A stretch of 64,000 nucleotides of DNA from Phocaeicola dorei (GCF_013009555.1 NZ_CP046176.1:5115501-5179500), one strand, 5' to 3'; shown: positions 7,943 through 16,056, numbered from the stretch's first letter. The notes: a model not told the origin generated them from the sequence alone. Made by a program: numbers and translations.

Positions 7943-8725
7943 ATGGGAAAAAATATATTGAAAAGATTGATTGACAATCTGTCCGGAGCAGATTTGCGGA
8001 GGGTGAGGAAAGATCCGATGGAGATAATGGGCATGGAACACCCGTCCGAGGCAGCCCAGCTGTATGTCGTCAGACAAAATCCGGAGATGATACAATTCAT
8101 CGGCACGCCGTCTGAAAAGGTGCAGCTGGAGGTGGTCAGAAAGGACGCCTCCCTGATCATGCTTCTTGATGCGCCATCCGAGAAGGTACAGCTGGAAGCG
8201 GTCAGGAAGGACACAGGGGTGTTCCTGTATATCAACAAACCGACGGAGAAGGTAAAGTCCGAGGTGCTGAAGAGTGACAGCGGACAGATCATCTATATGG
8301 ACAATCCGTCCGGAAACCTCCAGATGCAGGCTGTGGAGAGTGACTGCGGCTCCATCATATTCATTGAACATCCCACCGAGAAGGTTCAGATAAGGGCTGT
8401 CACGGCCGATCCGGAGCTTTTCATTTATATCGGATCCCCGACGGAAAAGGTCAGGTATGCGGCGGTCAGCGCATGTGCGGACAATATCATGTATATATCC
8501 AGACCGTCTGAAAAACTACAGATAAGTGCGGTGTCACAAGATTGTGAGACGGTCAGATATATAGAGGAACCCTGCGAGAAGGCGGTGATTGTCGCCCTGA
8601 AAGAAAATCCGGGATTGTTCATGTACATCCATAATTCCTCCCCATCCAGGGTGATCACAACCCTGGTTGAAAAGGATATGGAGAAAAAGAGAGAGGCGGG
8701 AAAACAGGAGAAAGGATGTCCGTGA
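7943..8725 (+). CDS. 22-residue repeat protein, short paralogue
   Basis: This 260-aa protein consists almost entirely of about nine 22-residue units (for example APSEKVQLEAVRKDTGVFLY and HPTEKVQIRAVTADPELFIY), flanked by a short N-terminal helix and a lysine-rich tail. It is paralogous to the repeat half of the preceding gene but lacks the shared C-terminal domain. It begins 30 bases after that gene and closes the operon. Repeats differ enough from one another to be old, with the PTEK/PSEK turn and a hydrophobic pattern conserved. The likely fold is an alpha solenoid; partner and function are unknown. Confidence 0.72.
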   Translation: MGKNILKRLIDNLSGADLRRVRKDPMEIMGMEHPSEAAQLYVVRQNPEMIQFIGTPSEKVQLEVVRKDASLIMLLDAPSEKVQLEAVRKDTGVFLYINKPTEKVKSEVLKSDSGQIIYMDNPSGNLQMQAVESDCGSIIFIEHPTEKVQIRAVTADPELFIYIGSPTEKVRYAAVSACADNIMYISRPSEKLQISAVSQDCETVRYIEEPCEKAVIVALKENPGLFMYIHNSSPSRVITTLVEKDMEKKREAGKQEKGCP

Positions 8726-8790
8726 TGATGTGATGCGGCACTATGCGGAAGGGCTCGGCAAGGAGCTGGACGGAGCTCCTGAGTACCCGT

Positions 8791-8866
8791 TTCTTTTTTC
8801 AAAGGAAGGCATCCGGACATTTTAATGCTTTAATGTTTCGGTATTTTAATATTGGAATGTTTGGAA
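8791..8866. repeat. 15-mer TTCTTTTTTCAAAGG plus AT octamer array 2
   Basis: The 15-mer TTCTTTTTTCAAAGG lies at 8791-8805, exact copies being at 3956-3970 and 17156-17170. Octamer-like units follow at 8819-8866: ATTTTAAT, GCTTTAAT, GTTTCGGT, ATTTTAAT, ATTGGAAT, GTTTGGAA. The combination repeats the arrangement near parA and is a candidate partition or nucleoprotein site. Confidence 0.5.
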
Positions 8867-8975
8867 TCTGCCATATTATTGGTAATTTTGCTGCAACAAA
8901 CTTTGGTAAGGTCCAATATCCGATTTTAGCATCGTGCCGCTTATTGGAAAAACCGGATGGTTGGAAAATTATAAT

Positions 8976-9218
8976 ATGGGAAATTGGAGCGAACAACAGG
9001 AAGCAAATAAAGAACGGAAAGAAAAAGATAAAACCAGACGAGATAAACTCGCAGGATATTTTTTCAACCTTTCCCAACTGACTTTTGTTGCATTGGTATT
9101 AGGTGGTGTAACTCCACTATACACTAATATTGAAGTAGGAATAAATTGGTATATATTAGTAGCCGGAATTACACTGACCATAATTTTAGCCAATATTGGA
9201 AACTTAATTTTAAAATAA
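8976..9218 (+). CDS. Small two-span membrane protein (DUF6722-like)
   Basis: This 80-aa protein has a highly charged N terminus (MGNWSEQQEANKERKEKDKT) and two hydrophobic segments at about residues 28-48 and 54-77. It resembles the small DUF6722-type proteins of Bacteroidales, although I cannot confirm the assignment. The ATG at 8976 was chosen because the charged N terminus follows it directly. A second, still smaller membrane peptide begins 6 bases downstream, so the two probably form one unit. Base composition is more AT-rich than the neighbouring operon. Function is unknown. Confidence 0.6.
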   Translation: MGNWSEQQEANKERKEKDKTRRDKLAGYFFNLSQLTFVALVLGGVTPLYTNIEVGINWYILVAGITLTIILANIGNLILK

Positions 9219-9224
9219 CACAAT

Positions 9225-9329
9225 ATGGAAATGTTAGCAGCAATATTCACCGCAGGCATTATAGTAGCAGGAGCATTTTTGATTTGGCTCAAAACCAAAT
9301 CTGGGAAGAAATGGCTCGCAAGCCTGTAA
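9225..9329 (+). CDS. Membrane peptide, 34 aa
   Basis: The frame ATG 9225 to TAA 9327-9329 encodes a peptide starting MEMLAAIFTAGIIVAGAF, one hydrophobic span of about 20 residues and a basic tail (KTKSGKKWLASL). It lies 6 bases after the 80-aa membrane protein gene, suggesting translational linkage. A single-span peptide with a positive tail resembles small membrane toxins or membrane-complex subunits; either is only a possibility. Confidence 0.5.
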   Translation: MEMLAAIFTAGIIVAGAFLIWLKTKSGKKWLASL

Positions 9330-9352
9330 ATAACCTGTACCCCTGCAAGGGG

Positions 9353-9389
9353 CACTGCTGCAGATGGGAAACCGATATCCGCAGCAGTA
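9353..9389 (-). terminator. Hairpin after the truncated virD4 copy
   Basis: Arms ACTGCTGC and GCAGCAGT flank a loop of about 20 bases directly beyond the 3' end of the partial virD4 copy. It has no strong T-run, so termination is uncertain. Confidence 0.3.
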
Positions 9390-9395
9390 CATGTT

Positions 9396-9800
9396 TCACC
9401 GGGAAGCGAACAGGGAGTTTACATCCTCCTCCGTCTCTTCCATTCCGAGCACCCTCTCGATATCTTTCAGTATTCCGGTATAATTGTCGGATATTTCTTT
9501 CTCCGTCCTGAACGCGACTACCGGCAGCGGTTCCTCCTCCAGTTCGAAGAGCCTGAACTTCTTCCTGAAATGCCCTTTGATATTGGAACGGTTTCCCATT
9601 CCGATAAATTCCTCCGGTTCCAATGAAGCGAAGTCCTTTGATTCATATATCTCTTCCTTTTGTGTGCTGATGGTCACGCTGGAATTACGGCCGCCACCGC
9701 TGCTGCCGGAACTGGTGGACTTCTTCTCCTTCTCGTATTTCCCGAAAAAGAGAGGGTAATATTTCAATGCCTCCACATCCTGTGTGCGGCCCAGAAAGAT
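9396..9800 (-). pseudogene. Truncated second copy of the virD4/traG 3' end
   Basis: The encoded 135 residues match the last part of the intact coupling protein encoded at 12551-14185 almost throughout (shared FLGRTQDVEALKYYPLFFGK; different tail EETEEDVNSLFASR versus DAEVDVNSLFSDR). Homology stops sharply at about 9800. The copy lacks both Walker motifs and cannot be a working coupling protein. The copies are in direct orientation and differ at scattered positions, so the fragment is not a very recent duplication. It marks the left side of the cargo island. Confidence 0.8.
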
Positions 9801-9923
9801 CCGCACGCTACATTTGTAAAGGGACGATCAGTACAGCAAGAAGCTATGAAAGAAACGGTAAGGAAAAAGACTAAGGATATGACAAAAAAACGTCAGAGAT
9901 ATGGAAGGACAGCTTTTCCTTTC
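9801..9923. other. Junction sequence of the cargo island
   Basis: Immediately after the virD4 homology ends, the sequence contains GCTACATTTGTAAAGGG, which includes a TACATTTG box like that of the shared promoter module. No gene is seen. It may be a scar from the event that brought in the island. Confidence 0.3.
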
Positions 9924-10679
9924 CTATTTCCGTATTGTTTCATAAAGCAGCCCGCCTACGTCTATTCCAATATCAAACTTCTTAAACTTGTAGCGTGGTA
10001 TGACTATTGGAACCACATCCCAACCTTTCTCCGGATTGTAATAATTTTGTATGCCGACTTCCATTTCCAACCGGTCTGTAAAATCATACCCGGCAGTAAT
10101 GCCATATGTATTTCTATAAAAGCCATACTGGTAAGTCGGTGTATATGCTCCAAACGCTTTTAGTCTTAATCTTTCATTTGGGTGATAAATCATTGCGCCA
10201 TAGATGCCAAAAGCCTGTCCGGTACTTTTGGGGAAGTAATATTTGGTGGCATTAACACCCAGTCGGGTTTCAAAATAATTGTTGAATTGATGATGAAACA
10301 TTATTGAAGCCTCGTTTATCCGTCCTATTCCCGGCAGCGTGGCTTGTGAGCCACTGCCATAGAAATGAGAGAAAATATGTCCGCTTGTACTATAGTCCCC
10401 ATAAAACATTGGAGTAGGATTAATGTAATATGGTGGTATATAGAAAGGTCTATCCGTTTTAAAATTTGTGTTGTCAATGGCTGTTTCTACGTCTTTCGCA
10501 TTGGGATTGGGCAATAATAAATCTGTCTTATTGAACGGCATACGTGCTTTATCAGAGAGAATTCCTGAACTGTCATTTTTAAGTTTGATATGGTTCTCTC
10601 TGATGTTTTCTTGCCCGTTAGCTCCAAATGTAAACAGACAGAGCATCAATGTTATATATATGACTTTTACAAGTTGCAT
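9924..10679 (-). CDS. Outer-membrane beta-barrel-like protein
   Basis: The protein of 251 aa has a Sec signal peptide (MQLVKVIYITLMLCLFTFGANGQ, cleavage after about residue 22). The mature part is rich in aromatic residues and alternating beta patterns (GVNATKYYFPKSTGQAFGIY; AGYDFTDRLEMEVGIQNYY), ending with a C-terminal strand LLYETIRK. It probably forms a small outer-membrane barrel. No specific family is recognised. It is the first gene of the AT-rich island. A 44-aa lipoprotein gene lies just upstream on the same strand and is probably co-transcribed. Confidence 0.65.
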   Translation of the reverse strand: MQLVKVIYITLMLCLFTFGANGQENIRENHIKLKNDSSGILSDKARMPFNKTDLLLPNPNAKDVETAIDNTNFKTDRPFYIPPYYINPTPMFYGDYSTSGHIFSHFYGSGSQATLPGIGRINEASIMFHHQFNNYFETRLGVNATKYYFPKSTGQAFGIYGAMIYHPNERLRLKAFGAYTPTYQYGFYRNTYGITAGYDFTDRLEMEVGIQNYYNPEKGWDVVPIVIPRYKFKKFDIGIDVGGLLYETIRK

Positions 10680-10696
10680 AAACTGATATGATACAG

Positions 10697-10831
10697 TTAT
10701 TTATTCTTTAAAGTCACTTTTACTTTTTCTGTTTGGCTGTGCGGATTATAAGTAAGACTTGCACATCCTGATAAATATATAACAACACTGGCTAAAATAG
10801 CTATTATGATATATTTTTCTAGGTTTTTCAT
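10697..10831 (-). CDS. Small lipoprotein, 44 aa
   Basis: The frame begins MKNLEKYIIIAILASVVIYL and has a lipobox LSGC with the cysteine at about residue 23, followed by only about 21 mature residues (ASLTYNPHSQTEKVKVTL). The stop codon lies 17 bases before the start of the outer-membrane protein gene. A tiny lipoprotein partner encoded upstream of a barrel protein suggests a joint envelope function, but none is known to me. Confidence 0.6.
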   Translation of the reverse strand: MKNLEKYIIIAILASVVIYLSGCASLTYNPHSQTEKVKVTLKNK

Positions 10832-10980
10832 GTTACTAATTTTTATATTGCAAAAGTAGGCAAATCATTCTCAGTTTAAGGTTTATAGTTCTGTATTTCC
10901 CTTAATTTTCCTAAATTAAAAGTTCAGATTGTCAAATCTACAAAAGTTTGTATACATTTGTGTAGTTTAATATATTAATT

Positions 10981-11460
10981 ATGAAAAGAATAATCGTTTT
11001 TTTTGCAGTGATTGTACAGATGGCGCTTCTTTCCTGTTGTGTTGAGAAACAAGGATATTATGACAGTGGGGAAGAAAGCATAATTGCACTAATATGTGAT
11101 ATAACCTGGACTGGTGGAAAAAAAGAGTATGAAGATGGAAGCTCTTGGGAATCTATTTGGAATTTCGATAAAGATGGAACATATACACGAACCAATGTAG
11201 AGATTGATAAGGATGGGAACAAAAAAGAAGGTGAGATTCGTGGAAGATGGTCTTTCGCCACTCCTAACTTTAGCACATTATACTTTGGCGGTAGTAACTA
11301 TTGGGATATTAAAGAACTGGATAAGACAATCTTTTCATTCTACGATAGAACGGGAGAACTGAACGACCCAACTACGTCTAAAGAATATGTTGAATTTTAC
11401 CCATACAATGATGGGAAAACTAATTATACAACGTATTCAATTATCAAAAAATGCAGTTAG
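10981..11460 (+). CDS. Lipocalin-like lipoprotein, 159 aa
   Basis: A type II signal peptide (MKRIIVFFAVIVQMALLSCC) has cysteines at about residues 19-20. The mature part has a pattern of W, G and aromatic-rich strands (WESIWNFDKDGTYTRTNVEI; GRWSFATPNFSTLYFGGSNY) typical of lipocalin-like lipoproteins of Bacteroidales. It is divergently oriented from the barrel gene pair. A strong hairpin terminator follows directly. The function is unknown; a periplasmic or outer-membrane anchored small-molecule binding role is possible. Confidence 0.6.
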   Translation: MKRIIVFFAVIVQMALLSCCVEKQGYYDSGEESIIALICDITWTGGKKEYEDGSSWESIWNFDKDGTYTRTNVEIDKDGNKKEGEIRGRWSFATPNFSTLYFGGSNYWDIKELDKTIFSFYDRTGELNDPTTSKEYVEFYPYNDGKTNYTTYSIIKKCS

Positions 11461-11491
11461 ACACTGAAAAATGCGAATTGAAAGAAAAAAA

Positions 11492-11530
11492 AAGAAGCAG
11501 AAGGAATCTACCCCCTGCTTCTTTTTTTAA
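11492..11530. terminator. Bidirectional intrinsic terminator
   Basis: Perfect 9-base arms AAGAAGCAG (11492-11500) and CTGCTTCTT (11515-11523) are followed by a T-run on the right and preceded by an A-run on the left. It sits between two convergent genes and can serve both. Confidence 0.8.
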
Positions 11531-11856
11531 GACTTTTGTTCTTTATATATCAGAGAGAATGGATATATAGCAATCATTGATGCTATAATGCAGCCTAAAT
11601 AGATGTTCTCTAGGAAGAAAGATACAAAAATTGAAAAGAGAGCCCCAATAAATGAGAATATAATAATTCTTTTCGTCTTCTTGCTGATCCTTATATTTTT
11701 AGCTTCTTTCAAAGAAGACATAATATATGCCCCCCATATTGACAGCAAAAAGTAGAAAGCTCTTTCTATACGTTCAATATCTTTATTGTAAATGCTTATA
11801 CCTATAAGAACTATAGGCATAGCTAGAATTAGGATAAAAAGCAAGTTCTTTTTCAT
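11527..11856 (-). CDS. Multi-span membrane protein, 109 aa
   Basis: The start at 11856 gives MKKNLLFILILAMPIVLIGI, and there are about four hydrophobic segments (residues of about 5-20, 30-48, 66-84 and 88-104) with a short basic loop (RISKKTKR) in the middle. The family is unknown. An upstream in-frame ATG at 11913 would add a poorly supported N terminus. It is an AT-rich cargo gene. It might be an immunity-type membrane protein, but no partner toxin is recognised. Confidence 0.5.
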   Translation of the reverse strand: MKKNLLFILILAMPIVLIGISIYNKDIERIERAFYFLLSIWGAYIMSSLKEAKNIRISKKTKRIIIFSFIGALFSIFVSFFLENIYLGCIIASMIAIYPFSLIYKEQKS

Positions 11857-12550
11857 ATGTAAAAAGTTTAATGGTTGTGCCGTAAAGAAACAGAAAAAAA
11901 AGGCACAAACCAAGTAAATTGAAAATTATTTGATTAAAAATGTTGTATATTGTAGATTTAATGCATAAATATTCTTTAAATCATTATTTGTACTTTTGGG
12001 TTTTCTCTTGATTGTTTTAATAATACACTATTCCAAATTTAATTATATAAATCCTTCAGAACTGAAAAATAGGCAACATTGGGCTAATCAAGGTTAGCAA
12101 TCTTTAGCAAAGAAATTGCTGATTCATGCTCCTGGAAGAACTGGTGTCTAATATATTAGGAATATCCCTGCTATCAGAACTGGACGACTTGTTATGGGAC
12201 AATACTTTCCGCAGCAACATATATACTTTGAACGCCACATCGTTTTCTTACATGAAACGGTAATTTTCCTCGGAGAGCCATAGTCGGAAGCAGTAGCCAC
12301 AGTATGAGCAGGTCTGCCGTATCTGTCCGAAAAGAATTGCATAAAAGGCATCTTGGTTAGTCCCATCCGTAATGAAATAGTATCCCGCCTTGCTATTGGC
12401 TCCCTTCCACATTCATATCCACATTATAGAACCATTAGTAACCCTGGCTTGTCGTCTGCATCCATACCAGCTTGACAAAAAATAGCTGTTCTCATAATTC
12501 TGCTGTATATATGTCCTTTATATACTGTAAAACGGACATGAACATCTTTC
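11857..12550. other. Degraded AT-rich region, no intact gene
   Basis: About 690 bases separate the membrane protein gene from the 3' end of virD4. Several short frames are visible (for example a 72-codon leftward frame at 12148-12366), but all are interrupted and none has recognisable motifs. The segment between about 12100 and 12500 has the look of decayed coding DNA read leftward. Confidence 0.45.
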
Positions 12551-14185
12551 CTACCTGTCAGAGAATAAAGAATTTACATCCACTTCTGCGTCTTCCATCC
12601 CAAGCACCCTCTCGATATCTTTCAGTATTCTGGTATAATTGTCAGATATTTCCTTCTCCGTCCTGAACGCGACTACCGGCAGCGGTTCCTCCTCCAGTTC
12701 GAACAGCCTGAACTTCTTTCTGAAATGCCCTTTGATATTGGAACGGTTTCCCATTCCGATAAATTCCCCCGGTTCCAGTGAGGCGAAGTCCTTCGATTCA
12801 TAGATCTCTTCCTTCTGTGTGCTGATGGTCACGCTGGAATTACGGCCGCCACCGCTGCTGCCGGAACTGGTGGACTTCTTCTCCTTCTCGTATTTCCCGA
12901 AAAAGAGAGGGTAATATTTCAATGCCTCCACATCCTGTGTGCGGCCCAGGAAGATATTCCCGAAATTCGCCTCGATGGACGACCTGTCCAGTTTGCTGTA
13001 CAGTTTTTCCAGCTTGGCTCCGGACTGGGTGAGCAGCAGGAACGCCGCCCCGTACTCGCGCAGGACGGAAGGCAGCTTCTCGAAGTCACGCACCTTGAAG
13101 GTGGTCATCTCGTCCAGGATAAATACAAAGGGGACCCTGTTCTCCATGGAAAACGAGCGCGAGGCGATACTCATTACCATGGCGATGACGGGGGATATCA
13201 CCGACTCCGTCGCATAGTTGTTGCTGATTGCAAAAAGTTTCGGATGTTCAGGATCAATCAGATTGAAGTCGAAGTCATTCCCTGTCAGCACATAGCATAT
13301 GTTCTCATTGGTGGCCAGCTTCGCCACATAGTTGCTGAGAGTGGACACATAGGAGGCCTGTGTTTTCTCACTGCCTTCCGCCTTGAGGTACGCCCCCGCC
13401 ATCATGGCGCTGATATCGTTCAGCTTCAGGAATTCCTGAAGCTGTCCCGTATCGGCCTTCATCACGAAGTTGACGATATGCGGCAGCGTGCAGCATTCCG
13501 GGAACTCGTCCCAAAGCCTGTACGCCACGCCGTTCAGGATGCCAAGCGCTCCTGTATACCATTCGTCCTGTTTGGATGTGGGCGGCATCAACGCGCCCAG
13601 TACGTCCTCCATCAGCTGCATGAGCATCGTCCTGTCCTTTATATTCCTCCTGTCCAGCGGATTGAAGCGGTAAGTCCGGTTCATGTCCGTGAAGTTTACA
13701 TAATAGAACTCATGGGGGTATCCGTGTTTCCTGATCAGGTTGTATGCAGTCCGGGTATAGTCAAAATCCTTGAAGTCATAGATGAAACCGGCGAATCCGG
13801 ACCTGATGTACTGTTCCATCAGCGGTTTGCCTATGGATTTGGTCTTGCCGGAACCGGCTCCTCCATAGACAAGGAAATTGGAGAACCAGTAATAATATCT
13901 GATAATTGTCCCGTCCGTGGCGTGAAGGGAGAGCAGGGCTTTTCCGTCCTTTCCGCTTTCTGCTCCTCCTTTGAAAGAAAGACGGAGAAGTACGGAAACG
14001 ACACCCGGAAGCAGGAACCACCACCCGTCCGGGATGGTGGCATGTGCGACAGCTGTTTCTGCAAGTACCAGCAGCAGGAACAGGACATGTGACATCCGGG
14101 ATTTTCCCGGAAACAGACAGCTGGCGATGCCGCCGCCAAAAAGCAGGGCTGCCAGTTTCATAACAAACATATGATCCATATTCAT
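12551..14185 (-). CDS. VirD4/TraG-type conjugative coupling ATPase
   Basis: The protein of 544 aa has two N-terminal membrane segments (residues of about 7-22 and 33-68), a Walker A motif GGAGSGKT at about 108-115 and a Walker B region VFILDEMTTF, with LLTQSGAKL downstream. This is the type IV coupling protein architecture: a hexameric inner-membrane ATPase that delivers the relaxase-DNA complex to the secretion channel. It begins 8 bases after the relaxase gene, so both belong to one mobilisation operon. The last 135 residues are duplicated at 9396-9800. It is distinct from MobC at 37512-39530, so the composite element has two coupling proteins. Confidence 0.85.
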   Translation of the reverse strand: MNMDHMFVMKLAALLFGGGIASCLFPGKSRMSHVLFLLLVLAETAVAHATIPDGWWFLLPGVVSVLLRLSFKGGAESGKDGKALLSLHATDGTIIRYYYWFSNFLVYGGAGSGKTKSIGKPLMEQYIRSGFAGFIYDFKDFDYTRTAYNLIRKHGYPHEFYYVNFTDMNRTYRFNPLDRRNIKDRTMLMQLMEDVLGALMPPTSKQDEWYTGALGILNGVAYRLWDEFPECCTLPHIVNFVMKADTGQLQEFLKLNDISAMMAGAYLKAEGSEKTQASYVSTLSNYVAKLATNENICYVLTGNDFDFNLIDPEHPKLFAISNNYATESVISPVIAMVMSIASRSFSMENRVPFVFILDEMTTFKVRDFEKLPSVLREYGAAFLLLTQSGAKLEKLYSKLDRSSIEANFGNIFLGRTQDVEALKYYPLFFGKYEKEKKSTSSGSSGGGRNSSVTISTQKEEIYESKDFASLEPGEFIGMGNRSNIKGHFRKKFRLFELEEEPLPVVAFRTEKEISDNYTRILKDIERVLGMEDAEVDVNSLFSDR

Positions 14186-14193
14186 AAATTGAT

Positions 14194-15129
14194 TTAGATT
14201 TTTCCGGTAAGCGCATCCTTTACCAGTCTTTTAGCTTCCGCTATGAGAGCCTGTTTCGGATTCACCATGAAACGGAACATCCGGTAAGACACATCCAGCA
14301 TCTTCCTCTCGTTTCTGAATTCTTTCTGCAGGATGGCGGATTTGGCCATGCTCATCGCCTCGTTCTTTCCCGGAACATAATGGTAGGTGTGTTCCCTGCC
14401 GTCCTCGTAATACCTGTGCGTGGCCTTGTAACCATACATGCTGATGAACCGGTCCGCACACCGGGCTTTCCATTCCATACGGTCGAAGCCGATAATTCCC
14501 TTTTTACCATTCAAGATATTAACAGATCCCCGGCTGTTGGCAAGAGGACATAATGTTACCGTCTGTGTCACATCATTCCGTGAAACGATGATATGAACAT
14601 GGAGTTGCAGCCCGGGTTTCCTGTCCCCGGCTTTTGCCCGTCCCTCCTTCACTTCCTCATCACTGTTCCTGTAATGGCGTTCCGTTTCCACCCTCCCAAA
14701 ATAAACAAGATCCTTTCCTGATCTTATCTTCTCCCTGCGAAAATTCTCTGCATACAGGTCCATACAGTTCCGGGAGTAATTCTTCAACTCATGAATGACT
14801 TTTTCCTGTTCCTCCACGGTGAGCCGCTCAAATTCCGCCACCTGCTTTCCTGTAACCCGCCGGATCAGGTGGGCCGCTTCATCCTGTGAGGGATTGATGG
14901 ACAGCATATAGAATTTATCATCCCTCTTCTTCAATCTTTTATGGTTGTTGTCAATCTTTTGCATGACCGTCACCGGTGCGACATAATCCTCCTCATGGGA
15001 GAAGAACGTGTCATAATAAGGTTTGTCTTCAAGACTTTCCTTCAACAGGTATTCCACCAGTGCCCGGCACCTGTCCTTGTTGTCGCATACACAGGGTGTG
15101 TTGACCGGTTTATGTACTTTTACAAACAT
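14194..15129 (-). CDS. DUF5712-type mobilisation relaxase (MobB-like)
   Basis: The protein of 311 aa begins MFVKVHKPVNTPCVCDNKDR and matches the DUF5712/MobB proteins found with BfmA/BtgA on Bacteroides mobilisable elements. The histidine-rich motif LQLHVHIIVSRND at about residues 175-187 is the expected HxH-like metal-binding centre of a relaxase, and tyrosines in the first half could supply the nucleophile. It would nick at oriT and lead the strand during transfer. The gene lies between a BfmA-like operon start and the coupling protein. Family assignment rests on overall pattern and context. Confidence 0.75.
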   Translation of the reverse strand: MFVKVHKPVNTPCVCDNKDRCRALVEYLLKESLEDKPYYDTFFSHEEDYVAPVTVMQKIDNNHKRLKKRDDKFYMLSINPSQDEAAHLIRRVTGKQVAEFERLTVEEQEKVIHELKNYSRNCMDLYAENFRREKIRSGKDLVYFGRVETERHYRNSDEEVKEGRAKAGDRKPGLQLHVHIIVSRNDVTQTVTLCPLANSRGSVNILNGKKGIIGFDRMEWKARCADRFISMYGYKATHRYYEDGREHTYHYVPGKNEAMSMAKSAILQKEFRNERKMLDVSYRMFRFMVNPKQALIAEAKRLVKDALTGKI

Positions 15130-15192
15130 TCCACCTGGATTTAGTTCTGATAATAATCATAAGGTTCCTTTTGAAATTTCTTGAATACAGAT

Positions 15193-15507
15193 TCATGTAT
15201 GATACTGCATTTTTTTCAACTCACCGCCTGTCGTCCTCTGTTCCTTCATGGTGACAGCCCGAACTTCATAATCCCCTTTCAGATAATTCGCCGGACTATA
15301 TGGACACTTCATTCTGTAAAGGATTGCTGGAAATATGGTAGAATATGCCATTCTTTTTTTTGATTGTTGCCAGCCTTCCGCATAAACCGCATTGGCGCCA
15401 TATAATATTTTCTTGTGAAAAAAAAGTATCATACTTTCTCTGTTCAAACTGTATTTCCACTTCGGATGAGCCGGTACAGGACGGGCCATTACCTGTTTTA
15501 CGAACAT
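15193..15507 (-). CDS. Hypothetical protein, 104 aa, overlapping the BfmA-like gene
   Basis: The start codon lies inside the last codons of the upstream mobilisation gene (10-base overlap in another frame), a sign of translational coupling. The protein is basic (MFVKQVMARPVPAHPKWKYS; MKEQRTTGGELKK) and has no recognised domain. It lies inside the mobilisation operon. It may be a small DNA-binding accessory factor or a chance frame. Confidence 0.4.
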   Translation of the reverse strand: MFVKQVMARPVPAHPKWKYSLNRESMILFFHKKILYGANAVYAEGWQQSKKRMAYSTIFPAILYRMKCPYSPANYLKGDYEVRAVTMKEQRTTGGELKKMQYHT

Positions 15508-16001
15508 ATTTCCTTTACCTTATATAACAACATTTCCAGATAAACCGGTGCGACAAAATAATCTGTTCCTTTTTCCGCCTTCTTGAAGTTCTTCTGGTCG
15601 AAAGCGTTTTCCAGCAGCCTGACAACCTGTCCGAGTTTCCGTCTGTCCTCCACGTCAGGAGCACCTGCTTGCTTCAACCGCTCCACTTCCGCTTTCAGTT
15701 GGGTGACCTGTTTGTCGGCCCGGTCCAGCAATTCATCACTGTGCGCTTCCGGCGCCGGAAGCAGCTTGTCGATCTTGTCTTTCTCTATGGCACGGATGAT
15801 TTTGATGATCCGTTCGATTCCCTGAAGTTCCAGTGTCTTGAACTTCCCGTTGATTGACGTTCGGGGATCCACCCCGTTCCGCTCAAAGTAGGACAGCATT
15901 GTCTCAATGAACTCACTGGCCGACACGCTTCCTTTCATTTCGTCCAGATGCTGTTTCACATCTATGGATACACGAATGGTTTTTGTAATTTTTGTTTGCA
16001 T
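15498..16001 (-). CDS. BfmA/BtgA-family mobilisation protein
   Basis: The start at 16001 gives MQTKITKTIRVSIDVKQHLD and a protein of 167 aa; an earlier in-frame ATG would translate the conserved promoter module and is rejected. The N terminus looks like a ribbon-helix-helix DNA-binding segment (KTIRVSIDVKQHLDEMKGSV) and the middle is coiled coil (DRADKQVTQLKAEVERLKQA). These features match BfmA/BtgA accessory proteins of Bacteroides mobilisable elements, which help the relaxase bind oriT. It is the first gene of the leftward mob operon, 17 bases after the TACATTTG box. Confidence 0.75.
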   Translation of the reverse strand: MQTKITKTIRVSIDVKQHLDEMKGSVSASEFIETMLSYFERNGVDPRTSINGKFKTLELQGIERIIKIIRAIEKDKIDKLLPAPEAHSDELLDRADKQVTQLKAEVERLKQAGAPDVEDRRKLGQVVRLLENAFDQKNFKKAEKGTDYFVAPVYLEMLLYKVKEICS

Positions 16002-16018
16002 AATCTTGAATCTTTCCG

Positions 16019-16056
16019 CAAATGTAAGGGCGGACCGGCACAACCTTTTTGTGCTG
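16019..16056 (-). promoter_or_regulatory. 38-bp promoter module, copy 2 (drives the mob operon)
   Basis: This is the exact reverse complement of 4609-4646. Read leftward it ends in TACATTTG at 16026-16019, 17 bases before the bfmA-like start. The two copies bracket 11.4 kb and point toward each other, so the antirestriction and mobilisation operons should respond to the same signal. Confidence 0.65.

Noticed and set aside
4624..8725. CRISPR-like periodicity
   Set aside because: The periodic DNA encodes 22-residue protein repeats with diverged units and no spacers; no CRISPR array or cas gene was seen anywhere in the window.
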